Assembly (NCBI GenBank): GCA_937925565.1
Contig: CALALM010000298.1
Location: 1-8,307 of the forward strand
Source: an uncultured Centipeda sp.
GTDB taxonomy: Bacteria > Bacillota > Negativicutes > Selenomonadales > Selenomonadaceae
Direction of reading: 5' to 3'
Length of the DNA stretch: 8,307 bases
Every line of letters begins with the position of its first letter. Positions within the stretch are counted from its first letter, which is position 1. Under the pieces are notes generated by a model. It worked only from the letters and a program-made list of their open reading frames with translations. It was not told the DNA's origin and ran no database searches. Both the position numbers and the translations under genes were made by a program. Of the stretch, positions 5,989 through 8,307 are shown piece by piece.

Positions 5989-6017
5989 TTGACAGGGTGT
6001 ACGGAAACGCGTATATT
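5989..6017 (+). promoter_or_regulatory. Promoter of guaB
   Basis: Perfect TTGACA (5989-5994) and TATATT (6012-6017) with a 17-base spacer. The transcript should begin near 6024, giving a leader of about 37 bases. That is too short for a purine riboswitch, and none is visible. Confidence 0.87.
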
Positions 6018-6060
6018 AGACAGAAAAATTTTAGCACGGATACAGAAAGGAAGGTTTCCA

Positions 6061-7566
6061 TTGGCGCATTATTACACCGAGCCATCGCACACATTCGGAG
6101 AGTATCTGCTCGTACCGGGATACTCCTCGGCAGAGTGCTTTCCTGCGAACGTCTCGCTTCGTACTCCGCTGGTCAAGTACCATCGTGACGAGGAGCCAGC
6201 ACTGACGATGAACATTCCCATGACATCTGCGATCATGCAGGCGGTCTCGAATGATACAATGGCGATCGCTCTCGCCAAGCAGGGTGGTGTCTCCTTCATC
6301 TATGGTTCGCAGTCCATCGAGGAAGAGGCGGCGATGGTCTCCCGTGTGAAGAACTACAAGTCCGGCTTCGTCAGCAGTGACTCGAACATTAGTCCCGAAA
6401 CCACGCTCGGCGGTGTGCTCGATCTCCTCGCCAAGACGGGACACTCCACAATGGCAGTTACGGAGGACGGATCGGCGAACGGGAAGCTGGTCGGTATCGT
6501 GACGAGCCGCGACTACCGCGTTTCGCGTATGTCGCTCGACACGAAGGTCGTGACCTTTATGACCCCGTTTGAAAAGCTTGTCTGGGCGGACGCGGAAACG
6601 ACCACGCTCACGCAGGCGAATGACCTCATCTGGGAGCGCAAGTTGAATATGCTCCCGCTCATTGACAAAAATCAGCGCCTGCGCTACATGGTGTTCCGCA
6701 AGGACTACACCGATAACAAGGAAAACGAGCTTGAGTTGACCGACAGCAACAAGAGCTACATCGTCGGCGCGGGCATCAACACGCGCGACTATGCCGAGCG
6801 TGTACCGGCACTTCTCGAGGCGGGCGTAGATGTCCTCTGCATTGACTCCTCTGAGGGATTCTCCGAGTGGCAGCGCCTGACAATTCAGCACATCCGTGAG
6901 GAGTTTGGCGACAGTGTCAAGGTTGGCGCGGGCAACATCGTCGATGGTGAAGGCTTCCGCTTCCTTGCGAACGCGGGTGCGGACTTCATCAAGGTCGGCA
7001 TCGGTGGCGGCTCCATCTGTATCACGCGTGAGACGAAGGGTATCGGACGCGGACAGGCGACCGCACTCATTGACGTGTGTGCCGAGCGCGATAAGTATTT
7101 CAAGGAAACGGGCGTCTACATCCCCATCTGCTCCGATGGCGGCATTGTCTATGACTACCACATGACGCTCGCACTTGCGATGGGGGCGGATTTCCTTATG
7201 CTTGGACGCTACTTCTCGCGTTTCGATGAGAGCCCGACGGATCGCGTCATGGTGGGCGGAACATACTACAAGGAGTACTGGGGCGAGGGATCGAATCGTG
7301 CGCGCAATTGGCAGCGCTACGACCTCGGCGGCAGTAAGAAGCTGTCCTTCGAGGAGGGTGTCGATTCCTATGTTCCCTACGCGGGACCGCTCAAGGAGAA
7401 CGTGCAGACGACGCTTTCCAAAATCCGCTCGACCATGTGCAACTGCGGCGCACTCAGTCTCCCCGAGTTCCGCGACAAGGCGAAGCTCACACTCGTCTCC
7501 TCGACCAGTATCGTCGAGGGCGGCGCACACGATGTCATCCTGCGCGACAAGCTCGGACGAGACTGA
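6061..7566 (+). CDS. guaB: IMP dehydrogenase, Tritrichomonas-type subgroup
   Basis: A 501-residue enzyme that oxidises IMP to XMP with NAD+, the committed step of GMP synthesis. The catalytic cysteine loop is [20 protein letters not shown], with C320; most bacterial enzymes have GPGSICTTR. Two CBS-type segments lie inside the barrel (about residues 95-215; VTSRDYRV and RKDYTDN mark their ends). The flap contains [20 protein letters not shown], with the Arg-Tyr dyad R419-Y420 that activates water. [11 protein letters not shown] and [12 protein letters not shown] are phosphate and IMP contacts. I chose the TTG start at 6061 because GGAAGG lies 6 bases upstream and the protein then begins (M)[19 protein letters not shown], as family members do. 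Longer reading frames would start inside the promoter. It is monocistronic, with its own promoter and terminator. The numbering is one residue off the T. foetus enzyme (C319, R418, Y419, from recall). Confidence 0.94.
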   Translation: MAHYYTEPSHTFGEYLLVPGYSSAECFPANVSLRTPLVKYHRDEEPALTMNIPMTSAIMQAVSNDTMAIALAKQGGVSFIYGSQSIEEEAAMVSRVKNYKSGFVSSDSNISPETTLGGVLDLLAKTGHSTMAVTEDGSANGKLVGIVTSRDYRVSRMSLDTKVVTFMTPFEKLVWADAETTTLTQANDLIWERKLNMLPLIDKNQRLRYMVFRKDYTDNKENELELTDSNKSYIVGAGINTRDYAERVPALLEAGVDVLCIDSSEGFSEWQRLTIQHIREEFGDSVKVGAGNIVDGEGFRFLANAGADFIKVGIGGGSICITRETKGIGRGQATALIDVCAERDKYFKETGVYIPICSDGGIVYDYHMTLALAMGADFLMLGRYFSRFDESPTDRVMVGGTYYKEYWGEGSNRARNWQRYDLGGSKKLSFEEGVDSYVPYAGPLKENVQTTLSKIRSTMCNCGALSLPEFRDKAKLTLVSSTSIVEGGAHDVILRDKLGRD

Positions 7567-7584
7567 CGAACACATAGTGATGAT

Positions 7585-7627
7585 AAAACCTCCTCTGCCG
7601 AATGCGTGCAGAGAAGGTTTTTCTTTT
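7585..7627 (+). terminator. Intrinsic terminator of guaB
   Basis: AAAACCTCCTCTGC (7585-7598) pairs with GCAGAGAAGGTTTT (7608-7621), with one A-C mismatch, around a 9-base loop, followed by T-rich TTTTCTTTTG. The A-rich left arm could let it work in both directions. Confidence 0.88.
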
Positions 7628-7711
7628 GTCTGCGACGAATCCCACTGGAAGAAACGCCCGATGTCTGATAAAATAGAAGAAAGTGTAAAACAGCAGGAAG
7701 GGCGGTGCGGG

Positions 7712-8307
7712 ATGATTGAGCAGAAGCCGTTTTTTAGGAACTTGGATGAACGGACGTTCAATCCAATGAATGATGTAGCGTTCAAATTTATCTTTGGAAA
7801 GGAAGAGCGCAAGCGGATTACGATTGATTTTCTCAATGCGGTTCTGGAAGAATCACTCGGACACGAGATAAAGGACATCACGTTTCGACAGTCGGAGATG
7901 CTGCCCGACAGCGACGAGGGGAAGATGTCACGCCTCGATATTGTCTGTGCGCTCGATACGGGGGAATTGGTCGATGTCGAAGTACAGGTGGTCAATCAGC
8001 AGAATATGCAGCGGCGAACGCTGTTCTACTGGTCACGCCTTTATATGCTTTCATTGACGCACGGCGGAGACTACGATATTCTGCGCCCTGCCATCACCAT
8101 CAATCTTCTTGCATTTGAAATGCTGCCGCAGGAAGACCCTGTTGCAATGTATAGTATCTACAATATCGAAAATGGCGATCGCCTGAACAACGATATGGAG
8201 CTGTATTTTATCGAGCTGCCGAAATATGAGCGCAAACCAAAGAAAAGCATTCGTGAATCCACGAAGATGGAACGATGGCTTGCGTACTTTGCAAATAAGA
8301 TGACTGA
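7712..8307 (+). CDS. Rpn/PD-(D/E)XK nuclease family protein (annotated often as transposase-like), 3' end outside the window
   Basis: An open frame of 198 residues with no stop before the window edge. It begins with the family's typical opening (FNPMNDVAFKFIFGKEE, residues 16-32). The nuclease core follows: RLDIVCALDTGELVDVEVQ (74-92), giving the D76...E90-x-Q92 variant of the PD-(D/E)XK active site, then the conserved helix QRRTLFYWSRLYML (100-113). Members of this group (PDDEXK_2, related to RpnA-E) are DNA endonucleases implicated in RecA-independent recombination or horizontal transfer, and some are proposed to act in phage defence; the role here is unknown. I use the ATG at 7712, preceded by GGAAGGGCGG. 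An in-frame ATG at 7661 would add 17 residues (MSDKIEESVKQQEGRCG). The gene looks less GC-rich than its neighbours, consistent with an accessory gene. Confidence 0.85.
   Translation, partial: MIEQKPFFRNLDERTFNPMNDVAFKFIFGKEERKRITIDFLNAVLEESLGHEIKDITFRQSEMLPDSDEGKMSRLDIVCALDTGELVDVEVQVVNQQNMQRRTLFYWSRLYMLSLTHGGDYDILRPAITINLLAFEMLPQEDPVAMYSIYNIENGDRLNNDMELYFIELPKYERKPKKSIRESTKMERWLAYFANKMT

Noticed and set aside
6031..7995. A 654-codon open frame on the minus strand opposite guaB
   Set aside because: It runs antisense across guaB, its terminator and the start of the nuclease gene. The composition is typical of a frame opened by codon bias on the other strand, with no recognisable domain, ribosome binding site or promoter.

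Overview
The window looks like chromosomal DNA from a Negativicutes bacterium, most likely Selenomonas or a close relative. This rests on the moderately GC-rich coding style, Gram-positive-type Shine-Dalgarno and sigma-A promoter sequences, CCA-encoding tRNA-Leu, and familiar protein sequences. The genus is an inference from recall, not from a search. Most of it is housekeeping sequence. I see no CRISPR array, insertion sequence or phage genes, and no gene-free stretch longer than 300 bases.

Left part (1-2449, minus strand). A threonine ammonia-lyase gene (ilvA) is followed after 25 bases by an ArsR/SmtB repressor that keeps an alpha5-type zinc-binding motif. That is followed after 14 bases by a secreted NlpC/P60 peptidoglycan hydrolase with an N-terminal peptidoglycan-binding domain. 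Downstream on the same strand is a tRNA-Pro(TGG), cut by the window edge, with its own consensus promoter. An inverted repeat fills the ilvA-arsR gap and includes the arsR ribosome binding site.

Middle part (2450-5736, plus strand). A divergent promoter region separates ilvA from two consecutive universal stress proteins. The first has a degenerate ATP-binding motif and the second a canonical one. After a long GC-rich hairpin comes a tight three-gene unit: tcdA (cyclic t6A formation on tRNA), a divergent gpsA-family dehydrogenase whose start overlaps the tcdA stop by 4 bases, and a MutT/NudG-type Nudix hydrolase 3 bases further on.

Right part (5737-8307, plus strand). A tRNA-Leu(CAA) with a strong promoter and an intrinsic terminator is followed by an IMP dehydrogenase gene (guaB) with its own strong promoter, a TTG start and a terminator. 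The IMP dehydrogenase belongs to the unusual type best known from the protist Tritrichomonas foetus. The window ends inside an Rpn/PD-(D/E)XK-type nuclease gene, the only accessory-type gene here.

The points most worth checking are the coupling of a predicted zinc sensor to a cell-wall hydrolase, the inverted repeat in front of it, the Tritrichomonas-like IMP dehydrogenase, and the atypical GpsA.
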